Positions 34,355 through 42,455 of a stretch of DNA of 64,000 nucleotides are shown in pieces (within the stretch, counting starts at the first letter, position 1; every line of letters starts with the position of its first letter). Location of the stretch: assembly GCF_021484805.1 (NCBI RefSeq), contig NZ_CP090557.1, positions 2,740,001 to 2,804,000 on the forward strand, written 5' to 3'. The notes beneath the pieces were generated by a model, which did not search any database, was not told the origin of the DNA, and saw only the letters and a list, made by a program, of their open reading frames with translations. The stretch comes from Tellurirhabdus bombi (GTDB taxonomy: Bacteria > Bacteroidota > Bacteroidia > Cytophagales > Spirosomataceae). The position numbers and the translations under genes were made by a program.

Positions 34355-35167
34355 ATGGCTAGTAAACCCCTTTTTCTTAACCCTTGGCCAAAAGGCGACT
34401 ACTCAAAGCACTCTACAGATTTAATGCAGCCAGTTCCAAGGGTAATATACCGTTATATGCGTTTTTCTAGGGCACAGCAAGCGATAGAAAATCAAGAACT
34501 GTACTTTTCTAGACCCGAGGATTTCAACGATCCCTTTGATTTACACACTGGACTAATCGATCATTCAATCAATCCGAAAAGAGCTGAGATACTAGCCTCA
34601 AGGTTTTATGATGGTAACGATAGGGAAGGATTCTTGATCTATATGGAAAGTATTGTTCAAAAGTCCAAAGAGACTGAGGAGTATTCAAGAAAGATATTTG
34701 GAGAGGATAGGGAAAATGCAGGAATAGGCTGCTTTACGAGAAACCCAAATGTCACTCTGATGTGGAGTCATTACGCAGATTGCCACAAGGGAATTTGCTT
34801 AGGATTTAATATTGATCCGGTTAACAATGATCCTTTATTTTTGATTCAACCCATTACCTATTTAAGTAAGATAGAATCTAAAAGCTATGTCGAAGGCAGA
34901 GCAGAAGCTTTATACCACTGGGTATTTACAAAGTCATCTGTTTGGGCTTATGAAGAAGAAATTAGGGCATTTAGCAAAGATCAGAACAAACTAATCGGTT
35001 TTGACAAGAGATGTCTGAAGGAGATCTACTTTGGATGCAGGGTAAAGCAAACAGAGATTGAAAGTATTCTCGCTCTTTTAAAGCAATATAATTACGGTGA
35101 TGTTGAGTGTTGGCAAATGCAAATAGAAGACAGCACTTTTGACTTAAAGAGAACGCGTATTCAATAA
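34355..35167 (+). CDS. DUF2971-family protein (prophage cargo)
   Basis: The protein is 270 aa from the ATG at 34355; an in-frame TTG at 34331 is an alternative but sits in a possible -7 box (TTAACTTG). DUF2971 features are the N-terminal IYRYMRFSRAQQAIENQELY with FSRPEDFNDPFD and the middle IGCFTRNPNVTLMWSHYAD, followed by HKGICLGFN. The biochemical activity of the family is not known to me; members occur in prophages and variable islands. The gene is AT-rich compared with the phage structural genes and lies on the opposite strand, which suggests a separately acquired cargo gene. Confidence 0.85.
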   Translation: MASKPLFLNPWPKGDYSKHSTDLMQPVPRVIYRYMRFSRAQQAIENQELYFSRPEDFNDPFDLHTGLIDHSINPKRAEILASRFYDGNDREGFLIYMESIVQKSKETEEYSRKIFGEDRENAGIGCFTRNPNVTLMWSHYADCHKGICLGFNIDPVNNDPLFLIQPITYLSKIESKSYVEGRAEALYHWVFTKSSVWAYEEEIRAFSKDQNKLIGFDKRCLKEIYFGCRVKQTEIESILALLKQYNYGDVECWQMQIEDSTFDLKRTRIQ

Positions 35168-35264
35168 ACAGCTTTACTTAACAAGCATAGGTATAAAGCA
35201 ACTCATTTGTAAGATATTATGTTGATATAAATAAGGATTGTTATAATTAAAATATTGAATAGAG

Positions 35265-35627
35265 ATGCAATCAGTAATAGATTTTCTAGCAACTGATTTA
35301 CAGAGATCAATTTGGGAGGTATCTGTAAAAGAAGATCTAGCAAAGCGTGGAATAATAGTTACTGTGACTAATGGCGATCAACAAGCGAAAGAGCCACTAA
35401 ATCGATGGATTGTGAAAGCGATAGAGTCTACCAGTGATGCTAAAAGAAAAGAGTTTTCGGCATATTTATACGATTTACTTTTTGAAAAGCTGTTTCATAA
35501 TAAAGGGTTTAATTGGGCGATCAAAACTCACGTAGACAAAATTACTGACAAAGCATTTTGTGTCGAGTTTATAGAAGAAAGACCATTAGGAAATAAAATA
35601 AAAATTGATTTTCCTGATCTTTCTTAA
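35265..35627 (+). CDS. small cargo protein, unknown
   Basis: This 120-aa protein has AT-rich codon use and the same strand as the DUF2971 gene. Helix-rich parts (SVIDFLATDLQRSIWEVSVK) alternate with beta segments (KAFCVEFIEERPLG). No motif is recognised. An AT-rich 97-bp spacer precedes it, so it may have its own promoter. Possible partner of the DUF2971 protein by location only. Confidence 0.6.
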   Translation: MQSVIDFLATDLQRSIWEVSVKEDLAKRGIIVTVTNGDQQAKEPLNRWIVKAIESTSDAKRKEFSAYLYDLLFEKLFHNKGFNWAIKTHVDKITDKAFCVEFIEERPLGNKIKIDFPDLS

Positions 35628-35707
35628 TCGTCACTCAAACGTGGAATGAGTGTGGGAACTTCCTTCATTTGTTTATCTGTTGTAAAGCAAGCAAATAGTT
35701 AAAACTT

Positions 35708-35899
35708 ATGAAACCGGGAGATCTTGTTAAAATAACATCAAAATCGATAAATGCCTGCCTTCTTTTGCCGACTGCAATTCTTGTTGAACCCAGCGAATCT
35801 GGAAAGTCTGCACTTTTGTATTGCTTACCAAAAAATAGTTGGCAGTCTAGTAAGATTAGGGTACGTGTAGATGATTTTGAAATTGTGGATATCAATTAA
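35708..35899 (+). CDS. small SH3-like cargo protein, unknown
   Basis: This 63-aa protein starts with MKPGDLVKIT, a pattern typical of small beta-barrel (SH3-like) proteins, and ends with VRVDDFEIVDIN. The plus strand is preferred over the overlapping minus-strand opening because of this motif and the co-orientation with the two genes upstream. Function unknown. Confidence 0.5.
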   Translation: MKPGDLVKITSKSINACLLLPTAILVEPSESGKSALLYCLPKNSWQSSKIRVRVDDFEIVDIN

Positions 35900-35935
35900 A
35901 CGGGTGTTTATTTACCCCTTTTTCAACAAAGAAAA

Positions 35936-35958
35936 AATCCGGCGTTTCGGGCCGGATT
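35936..35958 (-). terminator. terminator of the recombinase transcript
   Basis: AATCCGGC (35936-35943) pairs with GCCGGATT (35951-35958). Leftward reading gives a T tract from the A run at 35932-35937. It lies 31 bp after the recombinase stop codon. Confidence 0.75.
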
Positions 35959-35989
35959 CGGGTCAATTAATCACGTCAATTATTCTACG

Positions 35990-36580
35990 TCAATTTTCGG
36001 AAGCCCTTAACGGGTTGTTTGACTTTTCGGCCTTAGCCTTGTTGACGTAGGTGTAAAGGGTCTGCTTCAGGATGCCCAACAGATCGCAAATTTCTTTGAC
36101 GGACTTGCCCTCGTGGTAGAGCTGCACCGCCATCGCCCGCTTCTTCTCATCGACCTTGTACCTGCGCCCCCCTTTACGGCCTCTGGCCCGCGCTGCCTTT
36201 AGTCCGGCGTTGGTGCGTTCGACGATAATGTTTCGCTCGAACTCGGCAAACGCGCCGGTGACGTGGAAGACCAGTTTGCCCGTCGGCGTGGACGTGTCGA
36301 GCATTTCCGTCAGGCTCCGAAACTCAACGCCCTCTATTTGCAGAAAATCAATCCAGCTGATTAGGTGCTGGAGTGAACGGCCCAGCCGGTCGAGCCGCCA
36401 AACCACCATTACATCGCCCCGGCGTAATTGCTCCTTTAGCTTGCTTAGCTCCGGGCGTTCGGCTTTGGTGCCGCTGGACTTATCAATGAAAATCCTTTCA
36501 CAGCCTGCCGCCTTCAATGCATCGAGCTGGAGTTCGGGGTTCTGATCAGTGGTCGATACGCGGGCATAGCCGATTAGCAT
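35990..36580 (-). CDS. serine recombinase (resolvase/invertase family)
   Basis: This 196-aa protein has full family length. The N-terminal catalytic domain has the nucleophile in YARVSTTDQN (Ser 9) and the conserved DVMVVWRLDRLGRS around residues 55-70. A long helix follows (about 105-135, FAEFERNIIVERTNAGLK), then the C-terminal HTH with EGKSVKEICDLLGILKQTLY. It is closest in style to Gin/Hin/Pin-like DNA invertases and Tn3 resolvases. The phage already has a tyrosine integrase, so this enzyme may serve inversion or another element. It overlaps the HNH gene by 7 bp. Confidence 0.88.
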   Translation of the reverse strand: MLIGYARVSTTDQNPELQLDALKAAGCERIFIDKSSGTKAERPELSKLKEQLRRGDVMVVWRLDRLGRSLQHLISWIDFLQIEGVEFRSLTEMLDTSTPTGKLVFHVTGAFAEFERNIIVERTNAGLKAARARGRKGGRRYKVDEKKRAMAVQLYHEGKSVKEICDLLGILKQTLYTYVNKAKAEKSNNPLRASEN

Positions 36581-36873
36581 AGTGTTATCTGGTTATCGAG
36601 GTAATACTTTCCATATTTCCGCCGCCGGGCGTTGTCCTGGCGGTCGTGGGCGAAGTGGCAACGCTGGCACAGGGCTTTTAAATTCCAAAAGCGGTTATTC
36701 GTTACGTCCTGATCGAGATGGGCCGTTGTTAGCACCACCTTGCTGCTGGTGATCGGGTGCGGCTCCAGGTGAACCGCACCACAATGTTCACAACGCCCCT
36801 TAGCACGATGGAAACGAATCAACCGGCTAATGAGGCGCCATTTCGGATGATAGCGGCTGTAATCAACTGGCAT
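36574..36873 (-). CDS. HNH endonuclease domain protein
   Basis: This 99-aa protein has two CxxC knuckles (RCEHCG and LCQRCH). The His/Asn motif TTAHLDQDVTNNRFWNLKALC, cut to its core TAHLDQD and NNRFWNLKALC, identifies the HNH fold. Such small phage HNH proteins cut DNA in packaging or act as homing-type nucleases. Overlaps on both sides (7 bp and 11 bp) indicate one transcript with the recombinase. Confidence 0.82.
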   Translation of the reverse strand: MPVDYSRYHPKWRLISRLIRFHRAKGRCEHCGAVHLEPHPITSSKVVLTTAHLDQDVTNNRFWNLKALCQRCHFAHDRQDNARRRKYGKYYLDNQITLC

Positions 36874-37159
36874 CGCGTTCGCTGGTTGATTCTGATTTAC
36901 TACCCCGTATACGGGTATCGCGTTCGCAGACCGGAATGAGTAAGCCGTCTTCTACCGATTTCTTCAGCTCAGCCAGGGGCCGCTCGACAGGCTCCGTTTT
37001 TCCACTCTCCAGAACGGATCGGGACGTAAAGCTTATACCGACAATGCAAAACAATCGTCCGCTTTTGGGAGACTTCCACCACGACCAGAGCGGTACATGC
37101 ATCCCGCCACGGGGTACGCCGGGCGCATCATTGGGTGCCTTGTTTGGGTTCGTTTCCAT
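36863..37159 (-). CDS. small phage protein, unknown
   Basis: This 98-aa protein has WSWWKSPKSGRLFCIVGISF and a charged, low-complexity C terminus (RIRGSKSESTSERDAS). It overlaps the HNH gene by 11 bp. No family is recognised; gene status is supported by tight packing with its neighbours. Confidence 0.5.
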   Translation of the reverse strand: METNPNKAPNDAPGVPRGGMHVPLWSWWKSPKSGRLFCIVGISFTSRSVLESGKTEPVERPLAELKKSVEDGLLIPVCERDTRIRGSKSESTSERDAS

Positions 37160-37170
37160 CGGCTTGATTA

Positions 37171-37362
37171 TTATTTCACTAGAATTTCGTGTTTAAAAGC
37201 AGCCACTAAAAAGGACAGGCCCATGAGCAGTAAAAGGGTGCCAACAAAAACAAGTGGTCGCTTCACCTCCAGTACGTTATCGGTAATGGTGGTCTTTCCG
37301 GTAAACAGGGCAGCGATCACGCTCAGGATGATCAGGAAAATAAGGAAAAACAACGTTTTCAT
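37171..37362 (-). CDS. small membrane protein, two spans
   Basis: This 63-aa protein has hydrophobic helices at about 3-19 (LFFLIFLIILSVIAALF) and 38-56 (LVFVGTLLLLMGLSFLVAA) with a short charged loop between them. It overlaps the next gene by 4 bp. Small two-span phage proteins can act in superinfection exclusion or membrane targeting; here this is only a possibility. Confidence 0.6.
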   Translation of the reverse strand: MKTLFFLIFLIILSVIAALFTGKTTITDNVLEVKRPLVFVGTLLLLMGLSFLVAAFKHEILVK

Positions 37363-37679
37363 GCTGGATTGTTTTTAGGTGCGAACATGCTTACAAATCG
37401 TTGGTGGTAAGCCTCTCGGCCATGCTGCTGGATGAACTTCTTTTTGGCCTTCCTGGGCAGCTTTGTAGGTCTAGCCCTTACGCCGGGTTTACGCTCAAAT
37501 TGGCGGAAGTGATTAATAGCATTATTTGACTTGGCAATGGCGGCGGCCAGTCTTTTAATGGCTTCCGTCAGCTTCGCCCAATCCTCTTTAAATGGGGCTA
37601 CGACCCGCAATTGTATATCCAGCAATCGCTTTTCATTGTGCAGCTGTTTCAGCGAGTAATTATCTAAACTGGTTTCCAT
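37359..37679 (-). CDS. small basic phage protein
   Basis: This 106-aa protein is highly basic in its C-terminal half (RKPGVRARPTKLPRKAKKKF), with a helical N-terminal half (LKQLHNEKRLLDIQLRVVAP). It could bind nucleic acid. It overlaps the membrane-protein gene by 4 bp. No family is recognised. Confidence 0.6.
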   Translation of the reverse strand: METSLDNYSLKQLHNEKRLLDIQLRVVAPFKEDWAKLTEAIKRLAAAIAKSNNAINHFRQFERKPGVRARPTKLPRKAKKKFIQQHGREAYHQRFVSMFAPKNNPA

Positions 37680-37687
37680 ACCGAGGT

Positions 37688-37876
37688 TTAATTGATTGTT
37701 TCCGCAATCGATTCAAAATTCAGACGTGTGTTAGGCAAACTGACGTTGACGTATTGTACTTGTTGTATTAGATCGCCATTGCCCTCAGAAGCAATAAAAA
37801 CTTCCTCAGATATTTCGTCCCAAATCTCTTCTGCTTCTAATAGCAGATCATGGATTTGTTGCAGCTTAGCTTTCAT
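37688..37876 (-). CDS. small acidic phage protein
   Basis: This 62-aa acidic protein starts with a helix (QQIHDLLLEAEEIWDEISEE) followed by a short beta region (VQYVNVSLPNTRLNF). No motif. It follows the operon spacing of its neighbours. Confidence 0.55.
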   Translation of the reverse strand: MKAKLQQIHDLLLEAEEIWDEISEEVFIASEGNGDLIQQVQYVNVSLPNTRLNFESIAETIN

Positions 37877-37900
37877 TTAAAGTGAAGTCTTCAGTGAATT

Positions 37901-38047
37901 TTAGTTATTGAAAATCTTAATGATGCGCATTTTGTGAATCAGCCTTTTACGTACGGTTTTGCCCATCAACCAGCAGCCAGGCGTCGATTTGTACCAGTAG
38001 GCAAGTAACCCCGGTGGTACGGGTGGTTTATCAACGAGGAACGACAT
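37901..38047 (-). CDS. micro-gene, 48-aa basic protein
   Basis: ATG at 38047, TAA at 37901-37903. The protein has Pro-rich LVDKPPVPPGLLAYWYKSTP and a basic tail (KTVRKRLIHKMRIIKIFNN). It falls neatly into a gap between two genes of the same strand and is followed by the next micro-gene, so it is probably real. Confidence 0.45.
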   Translation of the reverse strand: MSFLVDKPPVPPGLLAYWYKSTPGCWLMGKTVRKRLIHKMRIIKIFNN

Positions 38048-38061
38048 TGGTAGGCTTATGC

Positions 38062-38211
38062 TTAGTTGAATGAAATGATAAAATTCAGCTGCCAGGGGGC
38101 ATAACCAGGCTGATCATAATCTGGCTCATGGTAGCGGTACACGGACACAAGAACAAGGCCCATCGGCTGCCGGAAAAAACACCAGACAGTATCTCCTTTC
38201 CATCGTTTCAT
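38062..38211 (-). CDS. micro-gene, 49-aa protein
   Basis: ATG at 38211, TAA at 38062-38064. It contains WKGDTVWCFFRQPMGLVLVS and Tyr/Pro-rich HEPDYDQPGYAPWQ, small-protein character resembling a compact beta fold. It sits 14 bp upstream of the previous micro-gene and 7 bp after the 120-aa gene. Confidence 0.45.
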   Translation of the reverse strand: MKRWKGDTVWCFFRQPMGLVLVSVYRYHEPDYDQPGYAPWQLNFIISFN

Positions 38212-38218
38212 AAGCTTA

Positions 38219-38581
38219 TCAGGGAATCACGTTTGGATCAATGTAAATGGTTGGTTCGCGCTTTATCTGAACTCCAAAACTGATATATAGCCAACGTGAA
38301 CGGTTGATGGCATACGTTAAGTCTCTAAGCTCCTGGAGTGCGTACCTGTGGTGCTGATCAGTCACCAGGGTAAGGAGTTCCAGAAAGTCCTCATACGTTT
38401 GGCACAAGTGCAGGTAAACCAGGGCTTCCTCTTTGGAAAACGTGGGAGGCTCAACCGGGACACAAAACGCGTTGGGATTGATTGGACACGGCTCACAACT
38501 GTAGTCAGAATGTGGCACTCTGCCCCCACACCCGGAGCAGAGTACATTACAGCCAGCGGAGTTACATTTTACCTGGCACAT
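38219..38581 (-). CDS. Cys-rich phage protein, possible zinc-binding
   Basis: In this 120-aa protein the first 40 residues hold eight Cys (CQVKCNSAGCNVLCSGCGG and CEPCPINPNAFC), suggesting zinc binding. The remainder is helical (EEALVYLHLCQTYEDFLELL). No named family. Confidence 0.6.
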   Translation of the reverse strand: MCQVKCNSAGCNVLCSGCGGRVPHSDYSCEPCPINPNAFCVPVEPPTFSKEEALVYLHLCQTYEDFLELLTLVTDQHHRYALQELRDLTYAINRSRWLYISFGVQIKREPTIYIDPNVIP

Positions 38582-38584
38582 CGG

Positions 38585-38758
38585 CTATCCCTGGTTAGAC
38601 TTTATAGGCTGTACATTCAAGACCATGAGCCGAATCTTCTGACGGTTATACACCTCTTTATGCTTCGGATTCTGAGGGCAGATTTCCATCATAAAGTCGG
38701 CGAAGTCAGCTAATTTTTGAGCTTCTTTGATTTGTTCGTCAATTGATTGTTGGTTCAT
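38585..38758 (-). CDS. micro-gene, 57-aa helical protein
   Basis: ATG at 38758, TAG at 38585-38587. The helical, charged sequence (SIDEQIKEAQKLADFADFMM, PKHKEVYNRQKIR) is typical of a small phage early protein. Its stop is 4 bp before the start of the Cys-rich gene. Confidence 0.5.
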   Translation of the reverse strand: MNQQSIDEQIKEAQKLADFADFMMEICPQNPKHKEVYNRQKIRLMVLNVQPIKSNQG

Positions 38759-38868
38759 TTTGGAAAGAATTTATAAAGTGGAGATTCAAAACATCCTTTG
38801 GGAATAGGGCACGCAGTGGGGCCGATTTGGATCCAAATAGGCCGTGGCCAACGTGCCGGCACAAAACA

Positions 38869-39060
38869 TTATTCTTCTTTTACGTCGATCAACTGAAGGA
38901 AGCCCAGCGAGGCTAACGCAGCCACACCAATGGCTAAGCAAACCGAAACGATGTCTACAATGTGGCCATTAGTGCCACTCCAGAATGGACGGGAGTGGAT
39001 GTAATCAGTAAAGCAGTAGAGCAGGCCAACAAACAGGACCAGGGTAAAAAAGGCTTTCAT
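38869..39060 (-). CDS. small membrane protein, two spans
   Basis: This 63-aa protein has hydrophobic segments at about 3-20 (AFFTLVLFVGLLYCFTDY) and 35-55 (IVDIVSVCLAIGVAALASL). It resembles in size the 37171 protein, but the sequence is different. Function unknown. Confidence 0.55.
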   Translation of the reverse strand: MKAFFTLVLFVGLLYCFTDYIHSRPFWSGTNGHIVDIVSVCLAIGVAALASLGFLQLIDVKEE

Positions 39061-39080
39061 TTGAAGTAGTATTTAGAGGG

Positions 39081-39206
39081 TTAAAAATCATCGGGAGTTC
39101 GCTTACGGGAGCGGTTCAGCCAGGGCCGAATTTTGACGTAGTACACCAGGTAGCCCAGGGCGTAAGCGATGAGCACATAAGCGGCGTTGTCGTAGTTGAT
39201 CTTCAT
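39081..39206 (-). CDS. micro-gene, 41-aa single-span protein
   Basis: ATG at 39206, TAA at 39081-39083. It has one membrane segment (AAYVLIAYALGYLVYYV) and a basic tail (RPWLNRSRKR). It starts 5 bp after the primase-helicase stop, so it is likely co-transcribed. Confidence 0.5.
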   Translation of the reverse strand: MKINYDNAAYVLIAYALGYLVYYVKIRPWLNRSRKRTPDDF

Positions 39207-39210
39207 CGCG

Positions 39211-42201
39211 TTAGAAGGTTAAACCATCGCCGTTGGGGCTTTCGGTACGCTGCTCTTTGGCATCATCATAGGCCAATAGCTCCACGCCGGGCGTTTGGAT
39301 GTATAGAAATTCTATTGATTCACTCGCTGCCGGTTGTGGCTTTTCCCACCTTCCAGCGCCCCGGTTCCAAACCTCTTTGATGGCTTTGATGGTGAGGCGT
39401 TTGTCGTCCTTGCGGTAGCCAGAGGCACCTTCTGGGTTCAGCGTATAGCCGTTGTACAATGACCACAGCTCCAGCTTTTCTTTGAAGCTCTTTGGACTGC
39501 ACGCGTTTTTGATATCGCCGGTGTACGTCGTGAACGCTTTGTAGCGGGGCCAGTAGGTATTGAGCCGACCTGAATCCTCGCTGAAGTACATATCGGCCCA
39601 GTCCATGAACTCCTTACCCACTTTCTGACGATAGGTGTTAATGAGCAGGTTATCCATTGGCGGATCAATTCGACCATGCTGCATCCACGCCTGGACACAA
39701 TGAGCCATGAAGTTGTAAAACTCATTCCACTCATTCTCCGTAAAATCCTCGAATAGCTGCTTCCCAAAATCGTCGATGGGCCGTCTGGTTTCCCGGTACT
39801 GGTTTTTCGGATTGTAATGGTAATAGTCCGAATAGGCTGTGAACCACAAGCGACGCCAAGTACTGGAGTCGATTTTCGTCGGAGTAAAGTTGGACGCGAT
39901 GTAAAGCTTTGGCGAGTCCCGGAAATCCAGCCGCATGGTTTTGACGCCCTTGCGGTTGATCGTCATAAAGTTGGTGATCATCGAAAAGAACTCATCAAAC
40001 GGCGTTTGCTTGTGGGCATCATCAATCCACACCAGGTCAGTGTGCTGACTAACTCCCTCAAACTTGAATCGGTCGCTGATTTCTTCGGCATTCCGCCCGT
40101 TCAGCTTGTGTACCGGCATCAAGTGCTCCAGCGCACCGGCGGACATGGACTTTCCGGTTCCACCACTGGAGGCATCAGGATCGTCCATGACGTAATCCAT
40201 TGACCAAATGGCGTAGGCATCGGCTTTATTCTTGTAGCGGTGCAGGCAATACCCAAACGCGGTGATCTTGTTGGCCAGGTGCTGCATCTGCGCCTGAATC
40301 TCTTCGTCTTCCAGGTGCGGCCCATCAATGGCGTAGGGGTGCTGCTCCAGATAAAACTCCCGCTCGGATGGGCTGAACTTGTCCATTTCGGCCTCCAGCT
40401 CTTTCCGCCAGTGGACTCTGGAGGCGTTGATAAGATACCGGAAGAATAAACAATCCTTCCGGTATACTGCTACTCGATTTAAACTAAACTCGTCTTTTGT
40501 GATCGCAAACGGAGCGTCCAGCTTTTTGACCTTGTGCGGAATCACCTCATTGGCCCAAACGTAACGCGTGGCGGTCTTGGCGTCCTGTTCCTCAATGCCG
40601 TCTTTGGTGATCTTCCAAACCTTGTTGGTAAAGAAAATGTACTGCGTATGGGCATCGAAATCATCAAACTGTAGCTCCAGCTCCGGGAGCAGAGCCAACT
40701 GCTGATCATTGAGATCCGTCGAGCGGCTGAAGGCATCCCGGAGCCGCCATTCAAAACAGCGTTCTTCCAGGAAGTGGTGCAGGAACTGCCGGATTTCTTC
40801 GGTCGATATCCGACGGACAATATTGCCCGTTACACGCACGTATTCCCATTGTTTCGTCCCTGATTCGTCGGTTCCCATGACAAGCCTGGCAAAGCCGTTT
40901 CGGTACAGAAAATTGCGGATCAGCGTCGGCAGCGGGGTGTATTTTTTAATTACTTCGCCATCGATAATGACCGGCTCATCCTTACGATCTTTCTTCACCT
41001 GCTCATCCCAGAACTGGAGCGGGTAGGCATTCCGAATCAATTGGCGGAAATCGTCCCCTTTGAACTTCTGGAAATAATCACGAACGTCTTTGTACTTTTT
41101 GCCCCGCCAATCGCGGTCCATATCCTCCTTAAATTCAGGCAGGTAGATGGCCCGCATGTTCAGAAAGCGCATGGCCAGCTTGTGGGTTTGCTCCCGGCCC
41201 TTGCTGTCGTTGTCGTACAGGATGTAGACATGCCGACAAATCAACCGCAGGTCTTTATACTGCTTATCGGAAAAATTATCAGTCTCCGAATTTTTCCAGA
41301 TCACCTTGAAGCCCATTGCCGCTACGTTCAGGGCATCCGATCCACCGGAGCAAAGAATGAGTTCCGGGATTCGGAAGTCTTCCCCACCCGATTCGGCTTT
41401 ATCCTCCGAATCTTCCTGCACGGCGTTGTCTTTGATCTTCTGATTCTGCTCGACAAACTTCCGGTGAAAGGCCAGGCCGTGTAGGTACGTAGCGGGCTTG
41501 TCTCCAAAATACCGAAAACGGTCTTTTTCGTCGCGGGCTTTGGGCTGGTAGATTTTCTGAAATTCCTTTTCGTCATAACAGAAAATGGGGTAACTCTCCG
41601 TGGAGCGGATAACGTGCTTAACGAGCTTGTTATCTTCTTTGCGGGAGCGGCTTACCCAGGCATACCAATCGACAGCATAGAGGTTATACTGCTTACACAG
41701 CTCAATGGCTCGCTTGATGCCTTTTTCTTCATCTTGGAGGCTGCCCACCCGGCACAACGTATGCCAGACGTTTAACGAAAAAATAGTCTTCAGTTCCGCC
41801 AGTGTTGGGTCACGATATTCGATGTAATGCCAGCCTTCGGGCTGGTCGGCTTCGGGTTCTTCAGCGCGGTATTCAAAGCCGGGCTTAGCCTTTTTTTCGT
41901 CTTCAGGAGTCAGGTTGAAGCGGTCGGCAATGAGCTTGCAAGCTTCTCCAAACTCGACGTTTTCTAGCCGCATCACTACGCCAATGGCGTGCATCGATGG
42001 CCAGTCTTCCCCGTGGTTTTTTACCCACCACACGCCCCCGTGTTCCCGGAGCGTGCAGGCTGGTTTGGTGTCGGCCTGATCGAATCGAAAGTGCGTCCTA
42101 TTCCTGGTGTGAACGTCTATCGCATCCGGGCACCATGCCTGAATAACGTCAAGTCCGCCCTGTGTTGCGTCAAAAATATCCTGGGCTTTTACGTAAGCCA
42201 T
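39211..42201 (-). CDS. phage primase-helicase (toprim plus P-loop ATPase)
   Basis: This 996-aa replication protein starts (about 1-110) with a CHC2-like region (FRFDQADTKPACTLREHGG) with few cysteines. A toprim domain is at about 280-375 (LILCSGGSDALNVAA, VYILYDNDSKGREQ). The C-terminal helicase has Walker A GGTGKS near residue 684 and Walker B LVWIDDAHK near 727, with sensor segments downstream (DFRDSPKLYIASNFTPTK). Such proteins unwind DNA and prime phage replication. It follows the early regulatory genes. Confidence 0.88.
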   Translation of the reverse strand: MAYVKAQDIFDATQGGLDVIQAWCPDAIDVHTRNRTHFRFDQADTKPACTLREHGGVWWVKNHGEDWPSMHAIGVVMRLENVEFGEACKLIADRFNLTPEDEKKAKPGFEYRAEEPEADQPEGWHYIEYRDPTLAELKTIFSLNVWHTLCRVGSLQDEEKGIKRAIELCKQYNLYAVDWYAWVSRSRKEDNKLVKHVIRSTESYPIFCYDEKEFQKIYQPKARDEKDRFRYFGDKPATYLHGLAFHRKFVEQNQKIKDNAVQEDSEDKAESGGEDFRIPELILCSGGSDALNVAAMGFKVIWKNSETDNFSDKQYKDLRLICRHVYILYDNDSKGREQTHKLAMRFLNMRAIYLPEFKEDMDRDWRGKKYKDVRDYFQKFKGDDFRQLIRNAYPLQFWDEQVKKDRKDEPVIIDGEVIKKYTPLPTLIRNFLYRNGFARLVMGTDESGTKQWEYVRVTGNIVRRISTEEIRQFLHHFLEERCFEWRLRDAFSRSTDLNDQQLALLPELELQFDDFDAHTQYIFFTNKVWKITKDGIEEQDAKTATRYVWANEVIPHKVKKLDAPFAITKDEFSLNRVAVYRKDCLFFRYLINASRVHWRKELEAEMDKFSPSEREFYLEQHPYAIDGPHLEDEEIQAQMQHLANKITAFGYCLHRYKNKADAYAIWSMDYVMDDPDASSGGTGKSMSAGALEHLMPVHKLNGRNAEEISDRFKFEGVSQHTDLVWIDDAHKQTPFDEFFSMITNFMTINRKGVKTMRLDFRDSPKLYIASNFTPTKIDSSTWRRLWFTAYSDYYHYNPKNQYRETRRPIDDFGKQLFEDFTENEWNEFYNFMAHCVQAWMQHGRIDPPMDNLLINTYRQKVGKEFMDWADMYFSEDSGRLNTYWPRYKAFTTYTGDIKNACSPKSFKEKLELWSLYNGYTLNPEGASGYRKDDKRLTIKAIKEVWNRGAGRWEKPQPAASESIEFLYIQTPGVELLAYDDAKEQRTESPNGDGLTF

Positions 42202-42226
42202 AGGTCAGAGAATTTACGGTGAGTAA

Positions 42227-42454
42227 TCAGGCCGGGTCAGGCTTGTGTAAAGCAATCAGGCGGTTCAGGTGTTCCAGGCACGTAAGGAGTGACGACATCA
42301 TATTAGTGATTTCGTCCGTTTTCAGGGCGAAATTGTCGTGCAAAAACTGGTACTGCTGGGCAACTGTTGTGTGGGCCGCTTCTAGCTCAGGAAGCGGATA
42401 GTCGTGCAAACGCAAGTCGTAAAAGGCGTTCAGCACATCCTCAATGCTGTTCAT
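42227..42454 (-). CDS. small helical phage protein
   Basis: This is a 75-aa protein from the ATG at 42454, which lies just after the upstream stop codon; the ATG at 42463 gives 78 aa and a short overlap. It is all-helical (PLPELEAAHTTVAQQYQFL). No family is recognised. Confidence 0.6.
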   Translation of the reverse strand: MNSIEDVLNAFYDLRLHDYPLPELEAAHTTVAQQYQFLHDNFALKTDEITNMMSSLLTCLEHLNRLIALHKPDPA

Positions 42455-42455
42455 G

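Noticed and set aside
35665-35895. Minus-strand opening of 76 codons opposite the 63-aa gene
   Set aside because: Composition and lack of motif favour the plus-strand frame, which begins with KPGDLVKIT.
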